Part shown: positions 23,483-34,547 of the stretch, one piece after another
Layout of the letters: every line of letters starts with the position of its first letter
Position numbering within the stretch: position 1 is the first letter of the stretch
From: Gloeopeniophorella convolvens
Taxonomy: Eukaryota > Basidiomycota > Agaricomycetes > Russulales
Assembly: GCA_022496205.1 (NCBI GenBank)
Contig: WTXD01000040.1
Location: 184,303 to 248,302, forward strand
Direction of reading: 5' to 3'
DNA length: 64,000 nt
Position numbers and translations under genes: made by a program
Notes under the pieces: model-generated
What the model saw: only the letters and a program-made list of their open reading frames with translations
What the model was told of the DNA's origin: nothing
Databases searched by the model: none

Positions 23483-24535
23483 TCACCACGTCCGAAGGTT
23501 CAGCAGCTTCCTGCCCCGCTCACGCTCTATCTCCTGCTTGCCGCGCACACCAGAGCCCTTGTCCAGCTTGCGGCCAGGCCCACCGATACCGTTGCCCATG
23601 GCGAGGGGCGCGTTGCCTGCGTGGAGCATGCGGAAGAGCAACTTGATGACGTTGAGCGGGTTGCGCGAGCCCCAAACCTTCGCGGAGATGTCCTTGATGC
23701 CGGCAGCTTTGAGCACCTGGTGGATGTTCGGGTTGCAGTGCAGACCAAAGCCGACGGGGCGCGGGCGCAGGATGATGCGCGTCCCGCCGAGCTTGCTCGT
23801 CATCTCCGTCCAGATCGTGCGGCGCTCGAACCGGTCGACGTAGTCCATGTTGCGCACCGCCTGCGCGAACGCGCGATTCGACGCGCGCGTCGGGTCGTCG
23901 TGCTTCGCCTCGCCGTAGCCGACGAGCCCGTTGCCGTTGCCGACGACGACGAGCACGCCGCGCCGGTGGATCTTGCCCTTTCCCGTCTGCTGCGTCACGC
24001 GCCGCGTCAGGAGCGGGAACCGGTGCAGCTTGTCAAGCTCGCGCCGGCTGAGCGGAAGAACAGGGGCGTGCTCCTCCTCGTCATCCTCCTTCCGAGCGAA
24101 CTCCTCTTCCTCCTCCCCCTCGTCTGCCTTGATGATCTCTTGGATTTGCCTCACGTCGTCCGTGAACAAGGAGGGGTCGTTGCGGATGACGATGCGAGAC
24201 GCATGGGGTGAGAGTTTTGACGGAGGCACCCGTCTGTGGTCGGCGAGGTCAAGGATGGGGTTGGGCCTAGAGATGTCGGGGAATGGAAGGTTATTGGCAA
24301 TTTTCGACGGCGCCCGTACACGTCTCCGCCCCCGCCGCAGCGGTTTCGGGGAGGTCTCTCCGTTCGTTGGTGCTGGCAAGGTCCCGCTGGGGATGTCGGA
24401 GGTCGCCGGTGGGGAAGACGCCTCCGAGGAGTACGCGCGGAACAGAGCTACGCGTGCATAGGAATTTTGAGGGTGTGGCGCCGCCTTGAGCGCGAGACGA
24501 GAGCGGGAGGCAGCCTCCCTTGCGAGCCTGTTCAT
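23483..24535 (-). CDS. MRPS5: Mitochondrial small-subunit ribosomal protein uS5m
   Basis: Single exon, 350 residues. The N-terminus MNRLAREAASRSRLALKAA is Arg/Ala-rich without acids, a typical matrix-targeting presequence. After a disordered linker and an acidic stretch (EGEEEEEFARKEDDEEE) comes the S5 fold at about 185-330: RRVTQQTGKGKIHRRGVLVVVGNGNGLVGYGEAK (N-terminal dsRBD-like half) and the C-terminal half GTRIILRPRPVGFGLHCNPNIHQVLKAAGIKDISAKVWGS, then NPLNVIKLLFRMLHAG. It belongs to the small mitoribosomal subunit near the mRNA entry and decoding region. The start lies 147 bp from the divergent PITH gene, so the two probably share a promoter region. Confidence 0.93.
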   Translation of the reverse strand: MNRLAREAASRSRLALKAAPHPQNSYARVALFRAYSSEASSPPATSDIPSGTLPAPTNGETSPKPLRRGRRRVRAPSKIANNLPFPDISRPNPILDLADHRRVPPSKLSPHASRIVIRNDPSLFTDDVRQIQEIIKADEGEEEEEFARKEDDEEEHAPVLPLSRRELDKLHRFPLLTRRVTQQTGKGKIHRRGVLVVVGNGNGLVGYGEAKHDDPTRASNRAFAQAVRNMDYVDRFERRTIWTEMTSKLGGTRIILRPRPVGFGLHCNPNIHQVLKAAGIKDISAKVWGSRNPLNVIKLLFRMLHAGNAPLAMGNGIGGPGRKLDKGSGVRGKQEIERERGRKLLNLRTW

Positions 24536-24682
24536 GAGGCCAACGGTGGACGCGACCGAGCCGCGACTCCGACCTCCTAATTCCCTCGTATTTACAGTTA
24601 TTTATTTTCTCTGCAATAAATAATTCGCATATCCCGCTCGCGTGAGCGGACGCGTCCCTGTCCGAAAGCCTTCCAGGTCAAG
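24536..24682. promoter_or_regulatory. Shared divergent promoter region, uS5m / PITH
   Basis: Only 147 bp separate the two start codons. The interval contains an AT-rich core (TTATTTATTTT) near 24598 that could act as TATA-like element for either side. A bidirectional promoter is inferred from spacing alone. Confidence 0.5.
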
Positions 24683-25525
24683 ATGGACCAGGAGCCGAGC
24701 TCCAATGCCTCCCAGCTTGTAGGAAGCAACACAGAAAACCTCTTTTCTGCGATCGACCGGGATAAGTGAGCGTATAGCTTCCGCCGCGCCTCCCAACTGT
24801 TAACCTGAGGAAGCGTGCACGGCTTGAACTTGACAGTCCCTGAGGACGCGAAAGAGACAATCAAACCCTGGGATGATCGCGAGTCAACGGACAAGTACGC
24901 AGACTCGAATGTCGACGATCAAGTCAGACTGTGACACTCACACAACATCTTGTCATCCCCGACTGTAGCTGACGCCGCCTTAGCTAGTTATTCACATTCC
25001 ATTCGCCCAGAACGTCCGAATAAAGTCTATTCTGCTAAAGCTCGGTGCGTTCGCGTGCATACGCGCGTATCTATGAGTTCAATTCCGTTGATTCGTCATA
25101 GGCAGGGGAGATACAACCCCCCAACGCTTGCGAGTTTACGCCAATCGCGCGAATATCGTTGACTTCTCAGAAGTGGATGACATAGAGCCGTCCTTGAACA
25201 TAGCTTTGCTTGACGGGACGACGAGCGTCACCGAGTACCCGCTCCGGCTTCCCTCCTTCTCGAATGTCAACAGTTTGTCTCTATTCTTCGTATGGACCCA
25301 TCGGAGCTTTCTATCCGTCCTGCATCTGCTAACGCTGGTGTGCAGAGTGACGCTAGCGGAGAAGAATGCACGCGAATATACTACATCGGATTCAAGGGCG
25401 AGACTAGGACGGTACGGAAGGAAGGCAGCAACAAACTAGAGATACCTGCGGCCAGCGCTCCCGATATCACCCTCACAGACCGCCTGCGCGAGAAGGGGGC
25501 AGCGCAGCAGCCGACAGCCAAGTAG
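24683..25525 (+). CDS. PITH-domain protein
   Basis: Five exons encode a PITH (proteasome-interacting thioredoxin) domain protein. The reading order is NLFSAIDRDK, VHGLNLTVPEDAKETIKPWDDRESTDKYADSNVDDQ, LVIHIPFAQNVRIKSILLKLG, RLRVYANRANIVDFSEVDDIEPSLNIALL, EYPLRLPSFSNVNSLSLFF and RIYYIGFKGETRTVRKEG, all hallmark PITH blocks. The tail IPAASAPDITLTDRLREKG ends at 25525. Animal TXNL1 carries the same domain at its C-terminus and binds the 26S proteasome, but there is no thioredoxin domain here, as in the stand-alone fungal PITH proteins. The His/Asp-rich start seen in many fungal homologues is absent. The start at 24683 is the only ATG downstream of the divergent uS5m gene that leads into the conserved exon. 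Confidence 0.88.
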
Positions 25526-25592
25526 GACACTGTGTGTGGCACTGTAACATTAGCCCTACGATATACACTGGATATCATACATCGCATTGGGG

Positions 25593-27406
25593 TCATACTG
25601 CTTCTGCACCCTGGTACGTCGCCGTCGTGGACACCTGGGACCCGCGGCCCAGCGTCATGTCCTCGCTCTTGGTCCCGACCTGCAGGTCCTGCGGCGGCAC
25701 GCTCGTGAACTCTACCGTCTGTAGCTCCGTGGCCCATGTATTGTGCGGGGCGTATCGGTCAGCCACCGGGACGGGGCTGGGCAAGTTCAGAGCTTTCGGT
25801 GCACTCACAGTGCTTGGAATTGCATCCACTATCAGCAGAGCGGCCCACAAGAAGCCGAAAGGGACTTACAATTGGCGGTCCCTCATTGTACTGAGCCCTC
25901 TGTACATGCGGGTGGCGGCGATAGTCCTGCGAGAATATGAGTCCTTGGACTAGTTGTACATGATGGAGGCCCCTACATGCTCAATACTAGAAAATAGATT
26001 CGTCAATCGATCGGCTGCATCGTAACTGGACGGTATACTCACGTGAAGAAGTCTGGAACATCTTGGAAGCAAAGAAGAGTCAGAGGACTGAGAGCCAATG
26101 CACGTTGGTACGAGAGGCTCACCAGATTCCACGGGTCTGCAAACCGTATACAATGTAAGCAAATGTGAGCCGGGGGTCCCAGGAGATTTCTCTTACCATT
26201 AAGGTTGAGGAATAGGAGTACCTAACGGAGCTAGAATGAGTACGCGAGAGGCAATGATACCAAGGGACTCACAAATGGCGGAATCTCCGAGATAGTAGCC
26301 ATGAACAACCAGATCAAGCCCTACACCTGTGCTCAGCTCACTATTGCGGAACTCCCACGCGCCAAAAACTTACCTGGTTGAAGAGCAGGCGCCCAAGATA
26401 GTGGTCTCGCTGACGCATGAGCCCAGCAAGCATGACAATGAGCAGGAACACGTCCGTGCAGAAGGTGACCGTTGTGTTGTCACGGCTTTTCTGGCTGTTA
26501 TCTAGAGCACACGTGCTGACAGACGACTCCCAGGAAGCCGACGTCTGAGGATAGTCTGAGTGATAAAGGAAGAACAGATCTAATACTACGCACGATTACG
26601 ATGCCTAAGGACGAGATAGTAAACGAGAGCGGGAACATGAATCATTGCGCATGCTTACTGCGAATCAAGAAGGCTATATTTAATAACCACGCGCCTAGCG
26701 AGGCTGCGATGACCCATTTATTGTCATTCCATATCGCGACTCTAAACAAATATCAGTACGAGCCGCCGCCTCGCGGAAGGAATGCGCGCACATCCGAAGG
26801 ACCATAAGTAGCGAAGCAAGGGCAAATGCCACGTATGCGAAGATCTAGGGGCAGTCAGAACGTGCCATGATTGTTTACGAATAACCCAGAAGGCACGCAC
26901 AAATTCGGCGTGTAGCCAAAGCTAGACGCAGGTGGTAAATCAGCACTATCATACAGACGAAAAGAAACATAGCATACCTGACAATTAATGGGCTTGGTCA
27001 CATTAAAGGCGACGAGATTCAGGACGACATTGAGTAATGTTGCGAAACGTGTCCCGGCATAAACCTAGTCTAGTTAAGTCTCAAGTACGCTCCATAATGG
27101 ATAATGAGCGATCCGGGTTTGCTCACCCATATCGTCCATCGATAAGGCTGCTTGCGTGTAATGAAGCTCCATTCAAACCAGAGTGACGAGAAGTATTCCC
27201 AACTGGAGCGACGCAGTCTAAGTATTCACCGCAGACAACCTTGGCAGTGTACTCTAAGTACATACATGTAGATGCCGTCAATAACATGAAGGAACTTGAT
27301 GAACGCATCTAAACAGGGCGATCAGCGCCCGATCCCCATTTCCAGCCGGAACAAGCCACCCACTGAAGTCAGCGAGGATCGTGGCCGGATTGTGATAGTT
27401 AACCAT
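25593..27406 (-). CDS. Basidiomycete multispan membrane protein
   Basis: About ten short exons, one or two transmembrane helices each. It begins MVNYHNPATILADF and is joined by a phase-1 intron (GTGGGT..GTTTAG) to NAFIKFLHVIDGIYIWEYFSSLWFEWSFI, then RKQPYRWTIW + VYAGTRFATLLNVVLNLVAFNVTKPINCQ. Next come IFAYVAFALASLLMVLRM, VAIWNDNKWVIAASLGAWLLNIAFLIR, CTDVFLLIVMLAGLMRQRDHYLGRLLFNQ, GLIWLFMATISEIPPF and SRTIAATRMYRGLSTMRDRQL. The end is a polar cytoplasmic tail finishing GSQVSTTATYQGAEAV at 25593. This is a widespread Agaricomycete family of about seven helices, described only as integral membrane protein; a receptor-like role is sometimes suggested on topology alone. No ligand or partner can be inferred here. 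Confidence 0.78.
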
Positions 27407-28191
27407 TGGATAGTGGGTCGGGGCGCGGGAGCGGGGAAGGGGCGCGGCGCACCTCCGAGGGGTGCGCGGCCTGCTCCTTACATAGCGCAGGACGAACGCG
27501 CAGGGGCAGCCTAGGCGCCCAAGCAGTACACAAAGTTGGCGAACTCTGCGAATCGCATCCTCTCTCCCGGATCTCCGGCAGGTCCCTGTTCGCTTGCACG
27601 CGACATGAGGCGTCCGGCGCGCCCACAGCGGCGGGCCTGCGCCCGTTGCCGTTGGCATGCGAGGCTTCCACGCCCAATGGCATGCACAGAGAAGGGAGCT
27701 TCTGGGGGACGGCGGGCCCGATTCGTGTGCGATGGGGACTAGATTAGTCAGCAGATGCCCACGCGCTTATTGGTGTAGCTTATTAACGTTTGGAAGATGG
27801 GCATGCGACGATTGTGCGGCTCTTCTTGGGCACAATGACATGCCGTCTGTGCCTATGTACCAGGGATCGACGCAAAGTTCTCCGCCAGGCTGCAATTGAT
27901 GGCAATATTGCGAAGCCATATCGACGCGCGAACCGCGCCCTGCGGAGTCCGATGCTGCCAACCGTTGAATCGAAGCGGCCGCCACAGCGAGCTTCCAGCC
28001 CGACAATCGTGGAGGCTGCGCAAGCCAGCTGCCCAGCGCACCCCAAGCGCAAAACGGACTGAGTCAGTGCCGCGCCATCAGGATTCACAATCAATGCCCA
28101 GGGGAAGAAAAGACGCAGAATCGGTATCAGAGGGAACATAATCATTCCAGTAGCGTACCACATTCCTTGACACAATCAGCACACAACTCCA
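27407..28191. other. Intergenic gap without recognised gene
   Basis: About 780 bp between the membrane protein start and the ELYS stop. A minus-strand frame at 27783-28175 contains a hydrophobic stretch (GMIMFPLIPILRLFFPWALIV) but has no partner exon; I do not call it. Confidence 0.45.
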
Positions 28192-30489
28192 CTAGCGCTT
28201 CTTGCGCGTCGACGCGCGCGTCGCTGGCGGCCCGCCGTTCGCCGCCGACACACCGGCGGACGCGCGGGTCTTGCCCCGCGTCCGCCCTGCGCTCGTTTTC
28301 TGCGGCGACGCCTCCGGCGAGCTCGACGCGATGCTGAGGCGCGAGCTGCGCCGCGGGCGCACAGACGCAACCTCCTCCTCGTCGGCCGAATCTGCGCGTG
28401 AGACGCGTGCGCGGCGTGTCGTGCGCTTCACGGGCGATACCTCTGGTAGCGGCGGTACCGCGTCCTCTTCGCCGCTCGCGGCATCAGTGGCAGCGTCTGC
28501 GTCTGCGTCGGCATCGGCTTCGTCAAAGCCCCCAGGGACCGACGTACGCACAGTACGGCGTGTCTTGGCGGGCCGCGGCCGCGTGGGGGGCGTGGGGGGC
28601 GAGTGTGCGACGAAGGGATTGGACGCCGACTCGGCGGGCGCCTCGCGGCGCGCGTTGAATGCGCCCGGCAGGAACGGCTCGACAGATTCGGCCGTGTGGG
28701 GCGCGCGTGCGGGGCGCGAGGACGTGTGGAAGATTGGTGCCGAAAATTCTGCGACGGGTGACGGCTCGGAAGCTTTCACAGGCAGCTTGAGTTCGTGCTG
28801 GTCCTCCTCGTCGGACTGGGTGGCAGCAGCCTCGTCGGCTACGGCATCCATTTGCGCATCTTCATCTTCGACGTATGGAGGGTTGACGGGCACAGCTTCT
28901 GACTTTTGCGCTCCCGACTGCTCAGTGGGGAGGTACCGGTGATTCCGTGATGCCGAAGCGTTCGACTGAAACAGCGGTGAGGGCTTGTGACTGGAAGACG
29001 CCGCAGAAGTGAACAAAGGTTTGCTGGTTGGAAGCCCAGGCCCGAACAGACCGGGTTTGGCGCTGGCGGCGGACGGCTGGGGAGGAAAGGTGGGCTTTGC
29101 GGTTTGCGCACCCACGATGCCGTTAGAACTGGATGACACAGCGTTTGCCGAGCCAGGCGCGTGCGTCAATGCAGGCAGAGATTGTGTGGCAGGTATGGAA
29201 GGCTTCCCCTTCGCAGGCCCCATGGCCAACTTTGGCTGATTGTGCCCATGGTTGCTTCTCCCCAAAACAAAGGATTTTGGTACGCTGGATGATGCGGGGA
29301 GTGCACGAGGAGGAGGGGGCGGTATTTCTTCCCAGGACATGGTCAAATCAGCAGCAGCGGAAGCTCCGTTAAGCGCGGACTTCGCGCTGCCCCCTGGCTT
29401 GCGCTGTCCGGCGGCCCGCGATTGTTCTTCAATTTCTAGACGCTCAATAGACGGGAGGACAGCGATGACATCTTCAATCATTTTGCGCCGTCGCTCTATG
29501 ATTTGTGGTGCCTGCGTCCTACGCTGCGTGCTCGCGAATTGCCGGTCAAGCTCGACGGCCTCCGCATAGTGCCCAGACTGGAGCAGGCGCACACACACGA
29601 GGTCCTGTAACACGGGAACAGAGGTGTTCGGCAGGGAGAGCGGCGGATCGAGTGCAAATGAATGCAGAAGCGACTGCTCGAACGGGGAGAGCGGGAATGA
29701 AATCAACTGTTTCAAGGGTTCGGTGCGTGGTTTGGCTGCTGGACATTAGCACGCGTGTCGAGCATAGAAGGTGGGGCATGATGCTCACGGGAAAGAATCC
29801 ACTCCAGAACCTTTCGCGCGAGGCGCGTCCGCGTTTCGCCTTTTTCTGGGAATGTGCGCTGGTATTGCCACGCGTCGGCGAGGCTACTTCTAGCCAGCGC
29901 CAGGATATACGTGTCCATGTCGTCCGGCTCTGTCAACATCGGTTTTGCGGTGCGCAGGTACTGGAGGAGGAGCGGCGTGGAGATATCCGACAAGGAGATC
30001 GCTTGTATAATTTTAGAGGTATAGTCCCGGTTGAGGCGCACATCACACAGCAGCGACACTGCTCTCTGCCCGTTGTAATTAACATGTCAGGCACCCTTGC
30101 ACGAGAGAGTAAGCCTCGCCACGCACCTCGACACGTATCCCCGAATCCAAGTGCCAGTATGCGTCGGACAGCATAGCAAACTGCGGCGGGATGCACCGTT
30201 CCTCCTTGAAAGACTCCTCACGCCCATCCTGGTGCCACTTGAGCAGGAAGTAGACAAGGCAGTCCTTCTTCAGCGTGTCGTACGTCGAGTCCTCGATGGC
30301 GTCGAGCAGGCGCTGGAGCGACGTGGGGTCGGTAGGTGGCCAGAGGGCATCGGGTTGGCGCAGCCCACCAGATGAGAGTAGGATGTCGAAGATGAGGAGG
30401 TCGGAGAGTTGAGCCCGTCGCGTTTCGATTTCGTGGGGGCGAGGCGCGCGCCAGGCAAATCCCCCTGGCGAGAGGTCGAAAAGAGACAT
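28192..30489 (-). CDS. ELYS-type nuclear pore protein
   Basis: Three exons (30489-30127, 30065-29789, 29738-28192) encode about 728 residues. The N-terminal half is the all-helical ELYS domain: RRAQLSDLLIFDILLSSGG, LQRLLDAIEDSTYDTLKKDCLVYFLLKWHQDG, CIPPQFAMLSDAYWHLDSGI, AVSLLCDVRLNRDYTSKIIQAI, LARSSLADAWQYQRTFPEKG and FEQSLLHSFALDP..VPVLQDLVCVRLLQSGHYAEAVELDRQF. ELYS/Mel-28 attaches to the Nup107-160 (Y) complex and anchors pores to chromatin. The C-terminal half is disordered, with an Asp-Ala repeat (ADADADADAATDAAS) and several Arg/Lys clusters (AKTRRTVRTS, VKRTTRRARVSR, RPRRSSRLS) that could contact DNA. Single-exon codon use in the C-terminal half is GC-rich. An alternative start about 90 bp upstream (MDIVSPCQ) is out of frame without another intron. 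Confidence 0.82.
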
Positions 30490-30976
30490 AAGATCGCCTG
30501 CTGCAGCATCAGATGTATCCTGCAGCTCTCATCAGTCCAATATTCGCACGCAGGAGATTGGCAAGGGCTGACTATGTCCATGGTTGGCGAGTAGTAGTAC
30601 AAGGCGCCGTTGAGACTGGACGGAAATGAACAATTGCATGCAAGACGCGTTGTTCGCCATCAGACACACGCACGTGACAATAAACGCGTTACACTTGCGG
30701 CAGCCTCGTGTGTCACTGTGTCAGTTCACCTTCAGGGTTCTCTATGAAGACATATAAGGGCCAGCCAGTGCTCGTATATCTGAACGTCGCGATCGTTTAC
30801 AAAGAATAAAAGAAGGGACAATATTTCGTAGAAACCATCGTCTACACTACTTATTGTGCGCATAGCGTAAGTGAATCAGCCGACCCCCGGTCATGGTCTC
30901 CTCTGCGCGTCCGCATTGCAAATGTACTCGTAATCAGTAGCTGGACCCGTTCACCTGTCGAGCAGCACACAATCAA
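30490..30976. other. Gap between ELYS start and SEC24 stop
   Basis: About 490 bp between two genes on the same strand. It should contain the ELYS promoter and the SEC24 3' flank. A possible extra upstream ELYS exon (ATG at about 30560) was considered but not supported. Confidence 0.5.
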
Positions 30977-33900
30977 TCAGTCCAGTACGGAGTGCCGTGC
31001 GGCGCTGGAGGCGCGCACCTTGTCCTTGAGCTGCCCGATGAACTGCTGGTAGCTCGGTAGCACATCCGCGCGGTCTTGGATGAGCCCAGAGAGAGCCCAC
31101 AGGCGCAGCGGTGGCTCGCCGTCCTCCTTGACAATATAAAGGTGCGGGTGGTACGGCCCGTGACGCATCTCGCGCGTCTTTTGGATCACTGCGTTTACAC
31201 GCTGCGAGAAGGGGTTGTCCAACAGCGGGAGCGTCGTCTGTACCTTCGTCAGCCTTTGATTTTATACGAACAGAGCCGTAGCGTTACCTTGCCGCCACGG
31301 AGCGTCTCGTAATTTGGTAGATCAAAGACATCGATGACTAATTGCGGGACAGCGTCACGTCCAACATAGAGGAAGAGCGTCTGGCCATCTTCGATCAAGA
31401 AGAGACCGTGTCTCTCCAGCCTCTCCGAGGTAAGTGGCAGCGGCGGTGGCAAGATAACACCATGCTCGCCGACAGTTCCGGCCTGCAGATCGTCAGCATA
31501 TCGATCACCTTACAACGTGTGACGACGAATTACCTCCGGCGGCATGTTGTGCAACGAGTAGAACGTAGGGTGGATGTACGGAATCAATAGCTCTGACGGC
31601 AGCGATGTAAGCAACGCCTGCGCGTACGCACGCAAGTCTGGCGGGATCTGCGCGCTCTGTCGGATGCCGACGTTCTTCAGCAGACCGAGCACCAGCACGG
31701 GCAGCAATCGCATGTTCTCGCTGATGGCCAGTTGGGCGCTTGCACCGGCGCCGGCAGCGGTCATGCTGGTCTTGTACGCCTGCAGAATTTCAATAAGCTT
31801 GCCCTGCACGGCGTCGCGTGCATCCTCAAGCTTGTGGGTGATCGAGCGCTCGACGGCCTTGTTCGCGAGCAGCGTGGCGATTGCCACCTGGTCGGCGGAA
31901 GCGAAAACCTCGGAGATATTCGACGTCGTTGGGTACGCAGTCGTAATCACACGGATGCGGCGCTCGCCTATATGATTCATCAGCAAAGGCTGCATGGCTA
32001 GAAAGATGTGACAAGGCGCACCATAGCACGTCGTGTGCAGAATGGCAGTCTGAAGCACCACGAATGGCGAAGAGATCGTCTCCTCGATCTGCAGCTCAAT
32101 CGCGTACGACGTATCTTGCGGCACGGCGGGCATAGCGAGTAGGTCGGTCGAGCGGACGAAAAAGTTCCCGTGGAACGAGGACATGCGGAGACCGCGCGAC
32201 GCACGCACACGCATGACAGCCTCAAGCATGATGGGCATAGCGAGAACTTCACCGAACTCGTGCGCGAACTTGACTGCATCTTCGGAACGCGCGGCGTTGA
32301 AGGCGGGATAGAAAAATGTCTGCCCAGAGGTATAGTGAGGGAGGCAAGCTAGGCAGTGCGTCAGTGGACTGCGTCAGAACCAGAGGAAATGCTATTACCC
32401 AATGTGGCGACATCCTGGTATGCGGCGCTGAACAGGAACATGTCGACGGAGACCTGTGCACGCGAGCATTCGATGGCGAAAGTCTTGTAGAATGGTGAGG
32501 CTGTTTGTAAAAGACCGGATTCCTATGCCGATTTGAGGAAAATGCCCGAAAAAGACTAGATTTTACGTACCTTTGGGGTACCCAAGACCTTCGGGTCCTC
32601 TCTGTTTTTGAGCGCACCGGATCCGACGCTCGGTAGACTCGACGACAAAACTATGAGCTTGCCGCCGATAGGGTTCTGATGCGGATAAGTGGTGTAGTCG
32701 ATGCAGTAGCACAAAACTACACACAATGAGCTTGAAGCCGGACTGCAACGCTGGACCCAACGCGCTTCCAATGGTGTGGTTATCGGCAAACATGTCGTTG
32801 AGCCTGCCGAGTAGTGACTCGATCGCCCCTCTGCATTCACTAAGGTTGACAAGAAGGTCGTTGGGTTTCGGCAAAAACACATCGTCGACGTCCGACATGA
32901 CGAGCATGGTGCAATCTGTCGACTCGCCCTGCGCACCATGAGAAGATCGTCACGGATTGTGTGCGGAATGTGCTCACCGTCATCGAGAAGAAGTAGACAG
33001 ACGTGTCGTAGGTAATGACAGCAACCTTGGTGCGCTGGTCTTCATTGGGAAGGCGGTCCAAGTTCTCGAGGATTGTCCGAGTAGCAGTGGCCACCATGCC
33101 TTTATCGGCGTTAGCACCCAGAATTGGTTCTCATTTTGCCACAGCGCTTACCAGATTGAACGGCACTATGGCTCACATCAATGAGGAAGATGTAGACGGC
33201 CGGCTGCGGTGGGCGGACCATGTACTCGGTCGGGGCGACGAACTCAACAACGGCGTGATTGAGCTCGGCACGCGCCCAGCGGTCACCCGGCTGGTTCCGG
33301 ACCTGATCCCAGTCGAAGAGCTGTGGGACCTCGTTCGACATACCGCACATACAACAACGCCAGCTGGGGGTAGCAGTCGAAACACGATCTAGATAGCATT
33401 TGTTGGCAGGACGCACCGGTTACCTCCGTCAATGAACTGGACATAAGGGTTGATATACGTCCGGCATCGTCTACAGCGAGCGATAATGGTATCCGTCACG
33501 AGGGGAACAGGCTCCTCTCCCTCCTTGAGAGAACGGTACGGCGTGATAACCAAGCCAAGCGGGATCTTGACTTTGCTGACAACGGAGCCGGAGTTAGGGA
33601 TCGCATTGACAGTACACCGCTGGTACGAGTGGTGCGCGTTGGCAAGGGGTGAGTTAGTGAGGCATGCGCCGGGCGGGAGCCTAATCGGCGGGGGAGGAAA
33701 TTCGAGATCGCGCGGGTCGGGCGGCGAGGTGAGCAAGTTCGTGGTGTGGATTTGGAACGGCTTCTGGCCACCGACGCCCATCTGGCCGAACTGGTCCGCG
33801 AGCTGGCTGACGCCTTGTTGCCCGTAACCCGTAGTAGGGGGTTGTCCATACCCGGGCGCGTTGATATACTCAGGCTCCCCCTGCTGCTGGCCGTAATACG

Positions 33901-34382
33901 AAGGCGCGCCAGGCTGTGGCTGTTGTTGCTGCTGCGCGAACTGGTTCTCGGCGACCAAACCAGGGGTGAAGAGCTGTCCGCCGCCTGGAGCAGGGGGCGG
34001 GGCAGCGACGCCGCCGTATGCAGGGGCAGCAAGCCCATCGGAGGCTCCATAATAGGCTTGCGTTTGGCCAGCCGCGTACTGCCGGCGCTTCGTGGTATGC
34101 CCCGCCTGAGTGGGTGGGGGAGAAGCACTGGGAGCAGCCGGCTGCCCAGGTGCGCCTCCCGTTCCCGGGTGCTCCCATTGCGCGCGTCCGGTGGCAGCCT
34201 CTGCGGGATCATAATGGTTCAGATAAGTGACAAGGTTTGGACCTATGGACGCACCGACGAAAAGGAACCGCTGATTATCGGGCTCCCTGGGTGAATGTTG
34301 AGCGTGGTGTGAGGAAAACCAGGACCTGAGCGTACCACTCGGCTGTCCATCCTGGAGGGAGTTGTTGGTTGGGGTCTGCCAT
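30977..34382 (-). CDS. SEC24: COPII coat subunit SEC24 with N-terminal WW module
   Basis: Cargo-binding COPII subunit that pairs with Sec23 on ER exit sites. After a Gln/Gly/Pro-rich linker come the typical blocks: [45 protein letters not shown] (zinc finger), [46 protein letters not shown] (trunk), [68 protein letters not shown], and the gelsolin-like end [23 protein letters not shown]. The first coding exon (34382-34336) gives [16 protein letters not shown]; two phase-matched introns lead via [10 protein letters not shown] to [13 protein letters not shown], a WW fold with both tryptophans. About ten introns. Start is 165 bp from the divergent third MFS gene. Confidence 0.9.
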
Positions 34383-34547
34383 GGGCTGTGAGGTGAAAGA
34401 TGGAATGAGAGGAATGATGTCGACTTTGGCAGAGCGCGGACTGGACACGTCGTGTTCCCACGCGCTGCGAACCCTCGTCTGAGGTTAGGACTCATATCTC
34501 CTCCCTCCCACTTCCGTTGCCCTGCACCGCTCTTGGCCCTCCACATC
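34383..34547. promoter_or_regulatory. Shared divergent promoter region, SEC24 / MFS3
   Basis: The two start codons are 165 bp apart with pyrimidine-rich leaders on both sides. A shared promoter region is inferred from spacing; no clear TATA box. Confidence 0.45.
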
